Origin: Ruminococcus turbiniformis
GTDB lineage: Bacteria; Bacillota; Clostridia; Lachnospirales; Lachnospiraceae
Length of the DNA: 64,000 bases
Assembly: GCF_020687545.1 (NCBI RefSeq)
Contig: NZ_JAJEQX010000011.1
Location: forward strand, 1-64,000
Direction: 5' to 3'
Position numbers and translations under genes: made by a program
Notes under the pieces: generated by a model
The model's input: only the letters and a program-made list of their open reading frames with translations
Told to the model about the DNA's origin: nothing
Database searches by the model: none
Shown here: piece after piece, positions 51,455 to 59,745 of the stretch
Layout: the number at the start of each line of letters is the position of its first letter
How positions within the stretch are numbered: position 1 is the first letter of the stretch

Positions 51455-53578
51455 ATGGAAACGAAAAAGGGAAATTTATCGATTGACAGTGAGAATATAT
51501 TTCCGATTATAAAGAAATGGGTATATTCCGACCATGATATTTTTGTGCGTGAGCTTGTGTCAAACGGCTGCGATGCTATTACAAAACTGAAAAAACTGGA
51601 TATGATGGGAGAGTATGAACTCCCGGAGGGATACAAGCCGAAGATTGAAGTGATCGTTAATCCGGAAGAGAAGACGATGAAATTTATCGACAACGGTCTC
51701 GGAATGACGGCTGACGAAGTGGAGGAATATATTACACAGATCGCCTTCTCCGGCGCTACGCAGTTCCTTGAGAAATATAAGGATAAGACAACAGAAGATG
51801 ATATGATCGGACATTTCGGACTTGGTTTCTACTCTGCGTTTATGGTTGCGGACGAGGTGCAGATCGATACGCTTTCCTATAAAGAAGGGGCAACGCCGGT
51901 TCACTGGACGAGCCAGGGCGGTACGGAATATGAGATGCAGGACGGAAACAGAACGGAAGTCGGATCAGAGATCACGTTGTTTCTGAATGAGGACAGCCTG
52001 GAGTTCGCGAATGAGTACCGTGCCCGTGAAGTGCTTGAAAAATACTGTTCCTTCATGCCGGTGGAGATCTTCCTTACCAGAGCAAATGCAGAGCCTCAGT
52101 ACGAGACAATCGACGAGGACGAACTGCTTGACACAGATGAAGTGATCGAGCACATCGAGGAGGAGAAAAAAGAAGGAGAAGAGGGCGAACCGAAGAAAAA
52201 GGTAAAGATTGTGAAACGTCCGGTCTCCTTAAGCGATACACATCCGCTCTGGGGCAAAAATCCGAGCGAGTGTACAAAGGACGAATACATTGCGTTTTAC
52301 CGCAAGGTGTTTATGGACTATAAGGAGCCGCTGTTCTGGATTCATCTGAATATGGACTATCCGTTTAACTTAAAGGGAATCCTGTATTTCCCGAAGATCA
52401 ACACAGAGTACGATTCCATCGAAGGAACGATCAAGCTGTACAATAACCAGGTGTTCATCGCGGACAATATCAAGGAAGTGATTCCGGAGTTCCTTATGGT
52501 ATTAAAGGGCGTGATTGACTGTCCGGATCTTCCGCTGAACGTTTCCAGAAGCGCGTTGCAGAACGATGGATTCGTAAACAAAGTGGCGGATTATATTTCC
52601 AAGAAAGTGGCGGACAAACTGGTCGGAATGTTCAAGACAGACCGTGAGAACTACGAAAAATACTGGGATGATATCAGCCCGTTTATCAAGTTCGGATGCC
52701 TCAAGGATGAGAAATTCGGAGAGAAGATGAAAGACTCCTTGATCTATAAAAACCTGGATCATAAGTACCTGACTCTTGAGGAGGCAATCAAAGAGAGCAA
52801 AGGGGCATCAGAGGAGACAGAGACAGAAGCGACAGCTGCAAACGGCGAAGCTGCAAAGACAGAGTCCGAAGGCGACGGTACAGACGCTGCGTCCGACGAT
52901 TCTGCAGATGGTGAGGCTTCAGACACGGCAGATGCTCAGGGAGAGCAGCCGGAAGACAAGCAGGAAGAGAAGACGAGCATCTATTATGTGACGGATGAAG
53001 TGCAGCAGAGCCAGTATATCAACATGTTCAAGGCACAGGGACAGGACGCGATTATTCTGACACACAATATTGATTCCGCGTTTGTGACCTATCTTGAGCA
53101 GAAGCATACGGATATTCAGTTCTTAAGAATCGATGCTGACGTTCACTCATCTCTCAAGGATGAAGTGGCGGAGGATGAGAAAGAGTCGTTCCAGAAGACG
53201 GCAGACAGCCTTGTGGAGATCTTCCGCAAAGAGCTCGGAAATGACAAACTGGATGTGAAAGTGGAGAAGTTAAAAGACGATAAAGTCGCCTCCATGGCGA
53301 TCCTATCCGAGCAGGAAAGACGTATGGCAGAGATGATGCGGATGTACGGCATGAACGGTATGGATCCGTCCATGTTCGGAAGCCAGGCAACACTTGTGCT
53401 GAACGCGAACCACCCGCTGGTCAAATTCCTTGTAGAGCACAAGCGCAGCAAAAACGTACCTGTGATCTGCAAACAGCTCTATGATCTGGCAATGCTGGCG
53501 CACAAACCGCTGAGTCCTGAGGAGATGACGGCATTCGTACAGCGGAGCAATGAGATCATGATGCTGCTGACGAAGTAG
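51455..53578 (+). CDS. htpG: Molecular chaperone HtpG (Hsp90) with acidic insertion
   Basis: A 707-residue Hsp90. The N-terminal ATP-binding domain has SNGCDAITKLKKL, DNGLGM and GHFGLGFYSAFMVA. The middle and C-terminal domains follow (LPLNVSRSALQND). Bacterial HtpG is usually about 620-640 residues; this one is longer through two acidic stretches: one near residue 228-250 (EEEKKEGEEGEP) and a larger Glu/Asp/Ala/Thr-rich insert at about 447-506 between the middle and C-terminal parts. The start METKKGN has AAAGGAG upstream; an earlier in-frame Met lies inside the CIRCE/promoter. HrcA-controlled. Confidence 0.95.
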   Translation: METKKGNLSIDSENIFPIIKKWVYSDHDIFVRELVSNGCDAITKLKKLDMMGEYELPEGYKPKIEVIVNPEEKTMKFIDNGLGMTADEVEEYITQIAFSGATQFLEKYKDKTTEDDMIGHFGLGFYSAFMVADEVQIDTLSYKEGATPVHWTSQGGTEYEMQDGNRTEVGSEITLFLNEDSLEFANEYRAREVLEKYCSFMPVEIFLTRANAEPQYETIDEDELLDTDEVIEHIEEEKKEGEEGEPKKKVKIVKRPVSLSDTHPLWGKNPSECTKDEYIAFYRKVFMDYKEPLFWIHLNMDYPFNLKGILYFPKINTEYDSIEGTIKLYNNQVFIADNIKEVIPEFLMVLKGVIDCPDLPLNVSRSALQNDGFVNKVADYISKKVADKLVGMFKTDRENYEKYWDDISPFIKFGCLKDEKFGEKMKDSLIYKNLDHKYLTLEEAIKESKGASEETETEATAANGEAAKTESEGDGTDAASDDSADGEASDTADAQGEQPEDKQEEKTSIYYVTDEVQQSQYINMFKAQGQDAIILTHNIDSAFVTYLEQKHTDIQFLRIDADVHSSLKDEVAEDEKESFQKTADSLVEIFRKELGNDKLDVKVEKLKDDKVASMAILSEQERRMAEMMRMYGMNGMDPSMFGSQATLVLNANHPLVKFLVEHKRSKNVPVICKQLYDLAMLAHKPLSPEEMTAFVQRSNEIMMLLTK

Positions 53579-53587
53579 GAAGGCTGT

Positions 53588-53774
53588 GATTTGTCGGAGC
53601 GAGTAGGATACTTCCGCCGTAAGGAGGGTGTTGGTTTCACCCGCACTTTCGTTCGGGACGCAGCGCAGCGGTGCATAAGGCCGCAAAGGACGCGACCCAA
53701 ACACCGGCGCTGCTTTACGGGGCTCAACCAGCTCCCTCCTTACGGCTGGGCGCATCCAGGCACTCAGACAAATC
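53588..53774 (-). repeat. GATTTGTC-ended inverted-repeat element (B2)
   Basis: A 187-bp element with ends GATTTGTCGGAG (53588) and, on the other strand, GATTTGTCTGAG (from 53774). Read on the minus strand it shares ordered blocks with the elements at 53983 and 55160: GCCCAG, CGTAAAG, GCCGGT, GCACCGCTGCG and CGTCCCGA. It lies nine bases after the htpG stop. Two internal CCTCCTTACGGC-type arms also make a strong inner hairpin. No protein is encoded. Confidence 0.75.
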
Positions 53775-53982
53775 ATGCGGTTTGGAAAGTGAGCGCCGGG
53801 TGGCGCTTCGATATCGATTATGATTGAGGAGTATGATGGAATTATAACTCAATTATCGGAATGCGATTTATCACTGTTGTAAAATATTGAAAAAAATAAG
53901 ACGGTCTTTATTGACACTAACAGTCGTATCACCAGCTGTTATCTATCAACAAAGTTCCGTCTTCTTTTTTATTTACACTGCT

Positions 53983-54196
53983 GATTTGTCGGATGGACAC
54001 ACCTCTGTTCGGATGAAGCCCAGTGTGCGGAAGATCACGGTGTCCCGCAGGGGGCCGTAAAGAACGCCGGTACTTGCGCGCGTGTTTTGCGCGCTTAGCA
54101 CCGCTGCGTTCGTCCCGAGCGCGAGCGTGCCTCCGAGGGACATCGTGATCTAATGCACGCGGCCCTTTATCTCATCAGTGTCCCTCCCGGCAAATC
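53983..54196 (+). repeat. GATTTGTC-ended inverted-repeat element (B3), 214 bp
   Basis: The left end GATTTGTCGGATGGACAC and the right end (minus strand) GATTTGCCGGGAGGGACAC are inverted copies with few changes. The central ~142 bases (54011-54152) match the element at 55160-55373 with only two differences that I can see. It ends five bases from the stop codon of the rpn gene on the minus strand. Between B2 and B3 (53775-53982) I see no gene. The GC-rich interior (GCGCGCGT/GCGCGC) can form strong hairpins. Confidence 0.8.
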
Positions 54197-54201
54197 AAAA
54201 C

Positions 54202-55179
54202 TTATCCCTGTTTGTAGTTTTCCAGCTCCTCGCTTGTGATATTACAATAACTTATGATCTGTTCGTCGCTAAGTCCCTGCTGGATCATGTTTCGTACAAC
54301 ATCGTGAATCCCTTTTTGGAGTCCTTCGCGCAGTCCTTCACGGAGCCCCTCACGTCTTCCGGCTTCGCGTCCCTCTTTTTCGCCAACTGCTCTGCCCTCG
54401 TTCCAGGCAGCTTCTCGTTCCTGCATCATATGACGTTCCTGATTATATTCAAAAATACTCATTTCCTTCGCCTCCGCTCTGTGTTTCTCCAAAAATTCTT
54501 TCAGGATTCCTTCGCTGAGACATTCCCTGATAGCGAGCTGCACAGCTTCCTCCAGTTCCATCGTCTTTGTATACTCCCGGATCTTGTCCGTGTACACGGC
54601 ATAGTCCCGGAGCGTCCGGCACGCCTCTTTCAGCGGAACGTTATTATCTCCCGAGATATTCAGCATGACGGTTTCCAGCTCCAGCCGGATCTCTTCTGTT
54701 TTGAAAGTGTACAGATCAGACAGTTTTCTGACCATCCGCTCCGGCATCTCTTTTTCGCCGTTATAGAAAATGACGAACTCCGGCGGCGGAAGTTTTACTG
54801 CCGCCGTGCCGTACAGGTTCTCGTTTTTCGTCATCCCCGAATAGAGCTGGGAGATGTAGAAAAGAAACCGCAGCGGCAGATTCGGGTTATAGGTGGACTG
54901 ATGCTCGTACAGGGAAAGCCTGCCGTCGATGAGAAAGGAAAGATCATTTCTCATGGACATGTAAATCGCATTTTTCAGTGTGTTGATTTTCAGCAGCTCG
55001 GGATCCGAATAGTGTTTTCCCGTCATTGCGTTGTAAAGCTCCAGCAGATTGTTCTTATCCTCGAAAAGCATGATAAAAAGTGTGGATTTGAATGTACGGT
55101 TGATCGTGTTGCCTGTGCCGGATCTCTTCCGTCCGGATTTGCGGTTGCGTTTTGGAAAGAGGGTGCCGGATGGGCACAC
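54202..55179 (-). CDS. Rpn family recombination-promoting nuclease, bracketed by repeats
   Basis: A PD-(D/E)XK nuclease/transposase-31-like protein. Family motifs appear in order: NRTFKSTLFIMLFEDKNNLL, LYNAMTGKHYSDPE, NDLSFLIDGRLSLYEHQSTYNPN (Asp and Glu-His-Gln core), PPPEFVIFYNG and a C-terminal section rich in REGLREGLREGL repeats (Arg/Glu/Gly/Leu heptads). The start is uncertain: the frame is open to 55320 through the repeat B4; I use the GTG at 55179, but an internal start before NRTF is possible. It is bracketed by two near-identical 214-bp elements in direct orientation. 325 residues as drawn. Confidence 0.8.
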   Translation of the reverse strand: MCPSGTLFPKRNRKSGRKRSGTGNTINRTFKSTLFIMLFEDKNNLLELYNAMTGKHYSDPELLKINTLKNAIYMSMRNDLSFLIDGRLSLYEHQSTYNPNLPLRFLFYISQLYSGMTKNENLYGTAAVKLPPPEFVIFYNGEKEMPERMVRKLSDLYTFKTEEIRLELETVMLNISGDNNVPLKEACRTLRDYAVYTDKIREYTKTMELEEAVQLAIRECLSEGILKEFLEKHRAEAKEMSIFEYNQERHMMQEREAAWNEGRAVGEKEGREAGRREGLREGLREGLQKGIHDVVRNMIQQGLSDEQIISYCNITSEELENYKQG

Positions 55180-55373
55180 TACTGATTGGATGAAGCCCAG
55201 CGTGCGGAAGATCACGGTGTCCCGCAGGGGGCCGTAAAGAACGCCGGTACTTGCGCGCGTGTTTTGCGCGCTTAGCACCGCTGCGTTCGTCCCGAGCGCG
55301 AGCGTGCCTCCGAGGAACATCGTGATCTACTGCACGCGAACGCTCACCCAACCAGTGCCCTTCCCGACAAATC
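55160..55373 (+). repeat. GATTTGTC-ended inverted-repeat element (B4), 214 bp
   Basis: The second long copy, in the same orientation as B3 and of the same length. The right end reads GACAAATC (to 55373). The left end has drifted (AGGGTGCCGGATGGGCAC). From 55188 to 55330 it is nearly identical to B3. It overlaps the 5' part of the rpn gene and supplies two bases of the stop codon (TGA) of the MerR-type gene on the other side. Confidence 0.8.
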
Positions 55374-56124
55374 AGCAGATCCCGCGTTTATAGACCACAC
55401 TCATCACAATATACACCAGCACCGGGACTTCTGCCGCGACAACCGGAAACTCCACAGCCCGCGCATACTGTATAACGGCGGCGGAAAGAGGGATACACAG
55501 CAGATCGGCAAAAAGATATCTGCATTTATATTTCCGGAGCAGATAGAGATCATTTCTCAGTGTAATAATCACTCCGGCAGCGAAAAACGCGGCGAACCAG
55601 AGTATGGCAAAGAGCCTGGCTTCCGTTCCGGGGCCAAAACCGGCAGTACTGCCGCACATTCCGGCATACATCAGCGCATAGCCGATAACGCTTCCGATCC
55701 GGGATTCCATATATCCGGGATTCCTGTCTGTCCGGGTGATGCGGCGTTCCTGTTCTTTCCAGATTCCGTCTTCTTCGTCAATGGACAGATCCATCGTGCC
55801 GAAAGTCATTTCCTCCGAGCGGATTTTAAGACAGAGGTCCTCTATAATCTGCAGGTGTTCTTTTTCATTCTGGAGACGGGCAAGTCTTCTGTCCGCGGCC
55901 TCTGTAAGAGACAGCCGTCCGCTGATCACTTCGCGGATATCGGCGAGAGGGATATCCAGTTCCCGAAGCTGTTTGATCTTCCGGAGGATCTCCACATCCT
56001 GAGGAGAGTATTCCCGATAGTTGTTTCCGGCATTACGCTTTGGGGTGATCAGTCCCTCGTCCTCATAATATCGTATGTTTGTCTTCTTGATGCCGACCAG
56101 CGTTTCCACTTCTCTGATATTCAC
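55372..56124 (-). CDS. MerR-type regulator with membrane domain
   Basis: A 250-residue protein. The N-terminal MerR HTH (NIREVETLVGIKKTNIRYYEDEGLI, residues 1-70) is followed by a coiled-coil dimer helix, then three to four transmembrane helices from about residue 140 (VIGYALMYAGMCG, LFAILWFAAFFAAGVIITL, FADLLCIPLSAAVIQY, VLVYIVMSVVY). It would be a membrane-held MerR regulator. It starts with GTG after AAAGGAGG. Its stop codon lies in the end of the repeat element B4, so the C-terminus may have been changed by the insertion. Confidence 0.82.
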   Translation of the reverse strand: MNIREVETLVGIKKTNIRYYEDEGLITPKRNAGNNYREYSPQDVEILRKIKQLRELDIPLADIREVISGRLSLTEAADRRLARLQNEKEHLQIIEDLCLKIRSEEMTFGTMDLSIDEEDGIWKEQERRITRTDRNPGYMESRIGSVIGYALMYAGMCGSTAGFGPGTEARLFAILWFAAFFAAGVIITLRNDLYLLRKYKCRYLFADLLCIPLSAAVIQYARAVEFPVVAAEVPVLVYIVMSVVYKRGIC

Positions 56125-56231
56125 GGGACAGTTTCCTCCTTTCTCCCGGTGGGGCTCTGAATATTCTTGACTGTTCTGTGAGCCTATTCTATACCTTCCA
56201 GTGGCTGGAAGGTCAAGGTTCTGAGGAGAAA

Positions 56232-56717
56232 TTACTCTCTGATATACTCGATTTCCTTCTGCTTCAGAAACCGTTCCGCCATCTCATCCCAGGCGTGCTC
56301 AAGCGTCCTGTTCATGGTGAATGTTTTGAACGAGGTGCCGGTCACGCAGGTGAGGCGGCATCCGTCATAATGAATATTGAGGTAGAGCCCCTGTACATCG
56401 TCCGGGGTTACAGGGGCCGCAGACTGAGCGGCGAGACGTTCTATGTTTTTTCTGGAAAGGCTGAATACAAAGCGGAAGCTTAAGGGAGCGCGCTTCCCTT
56501 TGATTACGGCAAAGCAGTGCTCCCGTATATTTTTCCAGTAGGAATATTCGGGCAGTTCAGTGCCGGTGTCAAAGAAGCTTTTCTGAATAAATCCGTCGAT
56601 CCGGAATGTATTAAATGTAACGATTTCCCCTTCAATAAAACTGAAGGAGTCGAAGGTGTCTTTTTTGAGAAGGTGAAGGGTAAAGTCCTTAATGTCAGTC
56701 AGTGTCAGTGCAATCAT
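56232..56717 (-). CDS. DUF5721-like protein of unknown function
   Basis: A 161-residue protein opening IALTLTDIKDFTLHLLKKDTFDSF and continuing GEIVTFNTFRIDGFIQKSFF, which I associate with DUF5721, a family seen in Lachnospiraceae; the name is from memory. The last part has LYLNIHYDGCRLTCVTGTSF and ends in a basic helix. The ATG at 56717 has GGAGG ten bases upstream; the frame stays open for another 140 codons but that part is low-complexity and not family-like. Function unknown. 56718-56997 holds no gene I can support. Confidence 0.75.
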   Translation of the reverse strand: MIALTLTDIKDFTLHLLKKDTFDSFSFIEGEIVTFNTFRIDGFIQKSFFDTGTELPEYSYWKNIREHCFAVIKGKRAPLSFRFVFSLSRKNIERLAAQSAAPVTPDDVQGLYLNIHYDGCRLTCVTGTSFKTFTMNRTLEHAWDEMAERFLKQKEIEYIRE

Positions 56718-56997
56718 AGATTCAATGCCTCCAAATATACCGCTCCGGCGGAGCAATTTTAGAAAATATCTGTTATTTATCATAACACAGAAAAAAATTG
56801 CGGTACACATAAAACTGCTGTCAGGACAAAGGGCGGTGCAGAAGAGCCGGGAAAAGTGCCGGACGGATGGAAAAATTTCTGCGGAAAAGAAAAATACAGA
56901 AAAAAATACGATATATAAAAAATTGAATGAAAATTGAGGGGGGAGGGGTGAAAGAAATTTCGGAAAAGTATAGAATTGTTTGTCAGAATGGATTATA

Positions 56998-57354
56998 CTA
57001 AGATTCCAGAATGATACCCTCCGCGCCGTCTGAAATGACCTCCGTAGCGGAAACCACCTTAATGCCATTTCTCTTGAGCTGCGCTTTATACCGGGCGCTG
57101 TCGTAGCGGTTCCGGGCAAACCGGTCGAGTTTCCAGACAATAATCATATCAAACAGCTTTTTGTTGCCGTCTTTAATCATATTCTGAAATTCGGGCCGGT
57201 TATCCGTCTTGGCGGAAATAGCCCGGTCGATATAGTGCCGCAGGACTGTGATCCCGTTCTTTTCGGCAAAGGCGGTACACTCCCGGATTTGTCCTTCAAT
57301 ACTTGCTTCTCTCTGATTATCGGAAGAATATCGGGCGTAAATCACAGCTTTCAT
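56998..57354 (-). pseudogene. Truncated large serine recombinase (N-terminal domain)
   Basis: The N-terminal resolvase domain is clear: MKAVIYARYSSDNQREAS with the catalytic Ser after YARYS, then ECTAFAEKNG, ISAKTDNRPEFQNM and WKLDRFARNRYD. The frame stops after SDGAEGIILES, where full-length enzymes (about 450-550 residues) go on with the recombinase and zinc-ribbon domains. The C-terminal DNA-binding part is gone, so it is not expected to work. Its start overlaps the XRE regulator gene by four bases. It marks an integrated element that has partly decayed. Confidence 0.88.
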
Positions 57355-57701
57355 TGTTTACCCTCCATCATGCGGAACAGGGCCTCTTTCAACCGTCCGT
57401 TCATCGGAGAATGTGGGTCAAAGCACATCTCGATAAACTTCCCCAATTCCGGATTGTCGGAGATCGGCGGTCGTGCCTGATACAGCTTGCCCTGTGGCTC
57501 ATCACAGCGGCAGGTGATATAGTCCATCGAGACATCAAAATAGTCCGCATACCCGATTAGGACCTCAATAGGAACCGCTTTCCCGTGTTCATACCGGTTG
57601 ATGCTCGGCTGGGTCACATCCAGCAGCTCAGCCATCTTCTTTTGCGAAAGTCCCATCCCTTCGCGCAGGGTTTTCAAACGCTCACCAACTGTATTCACCA
57701 A
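57351..57701 (-). CDS. XRE-family helix-turn-helix regulator
   Basis: A 116-residue protein. The HTH_3 domain at residues 3-65 reads VGERLKTLREGMGLSQKKMAELLDVTQPSINRYEHG; the C-terminal half is a short tail ending ALFRMMEGKQ. It overlaps the truncated recombinase gene (ATGA), as is usual in integrative elements where the regulator and recombinase are co-transcribed. Probably the repressor of the former element. Confidence 0.88.
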   Translation of the reverse strand: MVNTVGERLKTLREGMGLSQKKMAELLDVTQPSINRYEHGKAVPIEVLIGYADYFDVSMDYITCRCDEPQGKLYQARPPISDNPELGKFIEMCFDPHSPMNGRLKEALFRMMEGKQ

Positions 57702-58137
57702 AGCACCTCCAATTCATCTTGAATATAGTATAATACAAATCAGAGATAATTGCAATACCTATTACGAATCTTTAAGAGAAATCGAGAATTGCTCTCTGCC
57801 AAAGGGGGTGTGGCATATATCAGCGCTTTTGTGTGTGATTTCGGGTCAATTTTGAGGCATTTCTGCCGCTGTATGTGGCGTTTTTCATTCTGTTAGGAAA
57901 AGATGCTTCTCAGCCTTGTTGTTTGCGATATCGTCTATTTTTTGCGGTGTCGTCAAGTTCAGCATCTTTGTTTTATTCTATGCCCTCCATCCACATACTG
58001 CTCCAAATATACATATCTTTTACCTTGCTGAGGTAGCAGATTTTACACGACGCATTGTAAAATATAATGGATTGTTGTAATTGTAAAAAATATTTACTTT
58101 GCAATATACGAATGTTGGCAAAGGAAGGGGTCTCACT
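57702..58137 (+). other. Intergenic region before the SBP-VWA operon
   Basis: 436 bases between divergent genes. I see no gene. TTTTAC (58034-58039) and TATAAT (about 58056-58061) could be a weak promoter for the operon at 58138. Another AT-rich stretch at 57715-57745 may serve the XRE gene. No clear operator dyad was found. Confidence 0.35.
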
Positions 58138-59745
58138 ATGAAAATGAAAAGGGGCTTTATTGGTTGTCTGCTGTCTATTTTCGTGATACTGACAATGTTC
58201 AGTGGCTGCAATGTAGGAAGCACGGACGGAGGTGAAGCCGACACGGTTTTGGGTGGTGGTAGCTCGGTGCTGCGTATTGTTTCCGGATCGGAAAATTCCG
58301 AACTGGAACCGATCTTGGAGGAGTTTTCCGACAGGGAGCATGTGCGCATTGAGATGACCTATATGGGCTCGCTGGATATCATGCGTCTACTGGGAGAGGA
58401 AGACATCCCCTATGACGCCGTGTGGCCGGCCAGCAGCCTGTGGCTGACGGTGGGGGATACGGAACACCGGATCAAGCACGCGGAATCCATCTCCATTTCG
58501 CCGGTGGTGTTCGGTATCCGCAAAAGCCTGGCGGAGGAGCTGGGATTTGTGGGGCGGGAGGTGTCGGTAAACGACCTTCTTGAGGCGATCCGGAACGGAA
58601 AACTCCGCTTCTGCATGACCAGCGCCACTCAGTCCAATTCCGGCGCCAGCGCGTATATCGGATTTTTGTACGCGCTCCTGGGCAACCCGGAAGTCATCAC
58701 ATCGGAGGATCTGCAGAGTGACGAACTGAGGGCGCAAATGCAGGAGCTTCTCTCCGGCGTGGACCGCTCCTCCGGCAGCTCGGACTGGCTGAAGGACATG
58801 TTCTTGCAGGGCGATTATGACGCTATGGTGAACTACGAGTGCCTGGTCATCCAGGCCAACCGGGAACTGGAAGAGCGTGGCGAGGAGCCGCTGTATGTAG
58901 TGTACCCCTATGACGGTCTTTCGCTGGCGGATTCGCCCCTGGGCTATGTGGACAAAGGGGACGATGGCCAGGAGGAACTGTTTTTAAAATTGCAGGAATA
59001 CCTGCTGTCGGAGGATGTGCAGGACGAGATCCAGCGCACCGGCCGCCGTTCTGGCTACACCGGGGTTTCGGAGAAAAACAAGGATGTATTCCGGGCCGAC
59101 TGGGGCCTGCAGCCCGACCGGGTGCTCTCCTCCATCAAAATGCCAGCTGCCGATGTTCTGTTTGAATGCCTAAATCTATACCAAACCGATTTCCGCAAGC
59201 CTTCCCTTACCGTGTACTGCCTGGACTACTCCGGCAGCATGAGCGGCGAGGGAAATGAACAGCTGGTTCAGGCCATGGAGCAGCTGCTCATCCAGGAGAA
59301 CGCCCGGAAAAACTTCTTGCAGGCATCAGAAAACGAGGTGAATATCCTTATTCCCTTTAACGGGGGCGTGATCGACACTTATACGGCCACAGGCAACGGC
59401 AGCGAGCTGGAAGCGCTTTATGACAAAGTGGAAAACCAGGAAGTAGGCGGCGGTACCGATATGTACGCGGCCGCCGTGCGGGGGATTGAGCTGCTGGGAG
59501 AATATGATCTGTCGCAGTATACGCCGGCGATCATCCTGCTCACCGACGGGCAGTCCAGCGGGTCCCTGTCCGATTTTGAGGCGGCTTACGCCGGGCTTGG
59601 AACTGAGGTCCCGGTCTTCTCCATCATGTTTGGAGACGCTGACGAAACCCAACTGGAGGAGCTGGCGCGGTATACCAATGCCCGGGTGTTCGACGGCCGG
59701 GAGAATCTGACGGAGGCGTTCCGCAGCGTAAAGGGGTATAACTGA
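58138..59745 (+). CDS. Lipoprotein: solute-binding domain fused to VWA domain
   Basis: A 535-residue lipoprotein with lipobox FSGC (Cys24). Residues ~45-340 form a periplasmic-binding-protein fold of the SBP_bac_11/molybdate-binding kind (SVLRIVSGSENSELEPILEEF, DAVWPASSLWL, SATQSNSGASAY). Residues ~355-535 form a von Willebrand A domain with the metal site DYSGSMS (Asp363), VGGGTDMYAA and ILLTDGQSSG, all MIDAS parts. The start MKMKRGF has AAGGAAGG upstream. First of four genes; it overlaps the XpaC gene by one base. It may bind a ligand outside the cell and pass a signal or bind partners through the VWA domain. Confidence 0.88.
   Translation: MKMKRGFIGCLLSIFVILTMFSGCNVGSTDGGEADTVLGGGSSVLRIVSGSENSELEPILEEFSDREHVRIEMTYMGSLDIMRLLGEEDIPYDAVWPASSLWLTVGDTEHRIKHAESISISPVVFGIRKSLAEELGFVGREVSVNDLLEAIRNGKLRFCMTSATQSNSGASAYIGFLYALLGNPEVITSEDLQSDELRAQMQELLSGVDRSSGSSDWLKDMFLQGDYDAMVNYECLVIQANRELEERGEEPLYVVYPYDGLSLADSPLGYVDKGDDGQEELFLKLQEYLLSEDVQDEIQRTGRRSGYTGVSEKNKDVFRADWGLQPDRVLSSIKMPAADVLFECLNLYQTDFRKPSLTVYCLDYSGSMSGEGNEQLVQAMEQLLIQENARKNFLQASENEVNILIPFNGGVIDTYTATGNGSELEALYDKVENQEVGGGTDMYAAAVRGIELLGEYDLSQYTPAIILLTDGQSSGSLSDFEAAYAGLGTEVPVFSIMFGDADETQLEELARYTNARVFDGRENLTEAFRSVKGYN

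Noticed and set aside
54178-55185. 335-codon plus-strand frame opposite the rpn gene
   Set aside because: The minus strand shows a coherent Rpn nuclease; the plus frame begins in the repeat element and has no family features.
56718-57140. N-terminal extension of the DUF5721-like reading frame (about 140 codons open upstream)
   Set aside because: Low-complexity Phe/Ser-rich text, no family match and no ribosome site; the conserved protein begins at the ATG at 56717.
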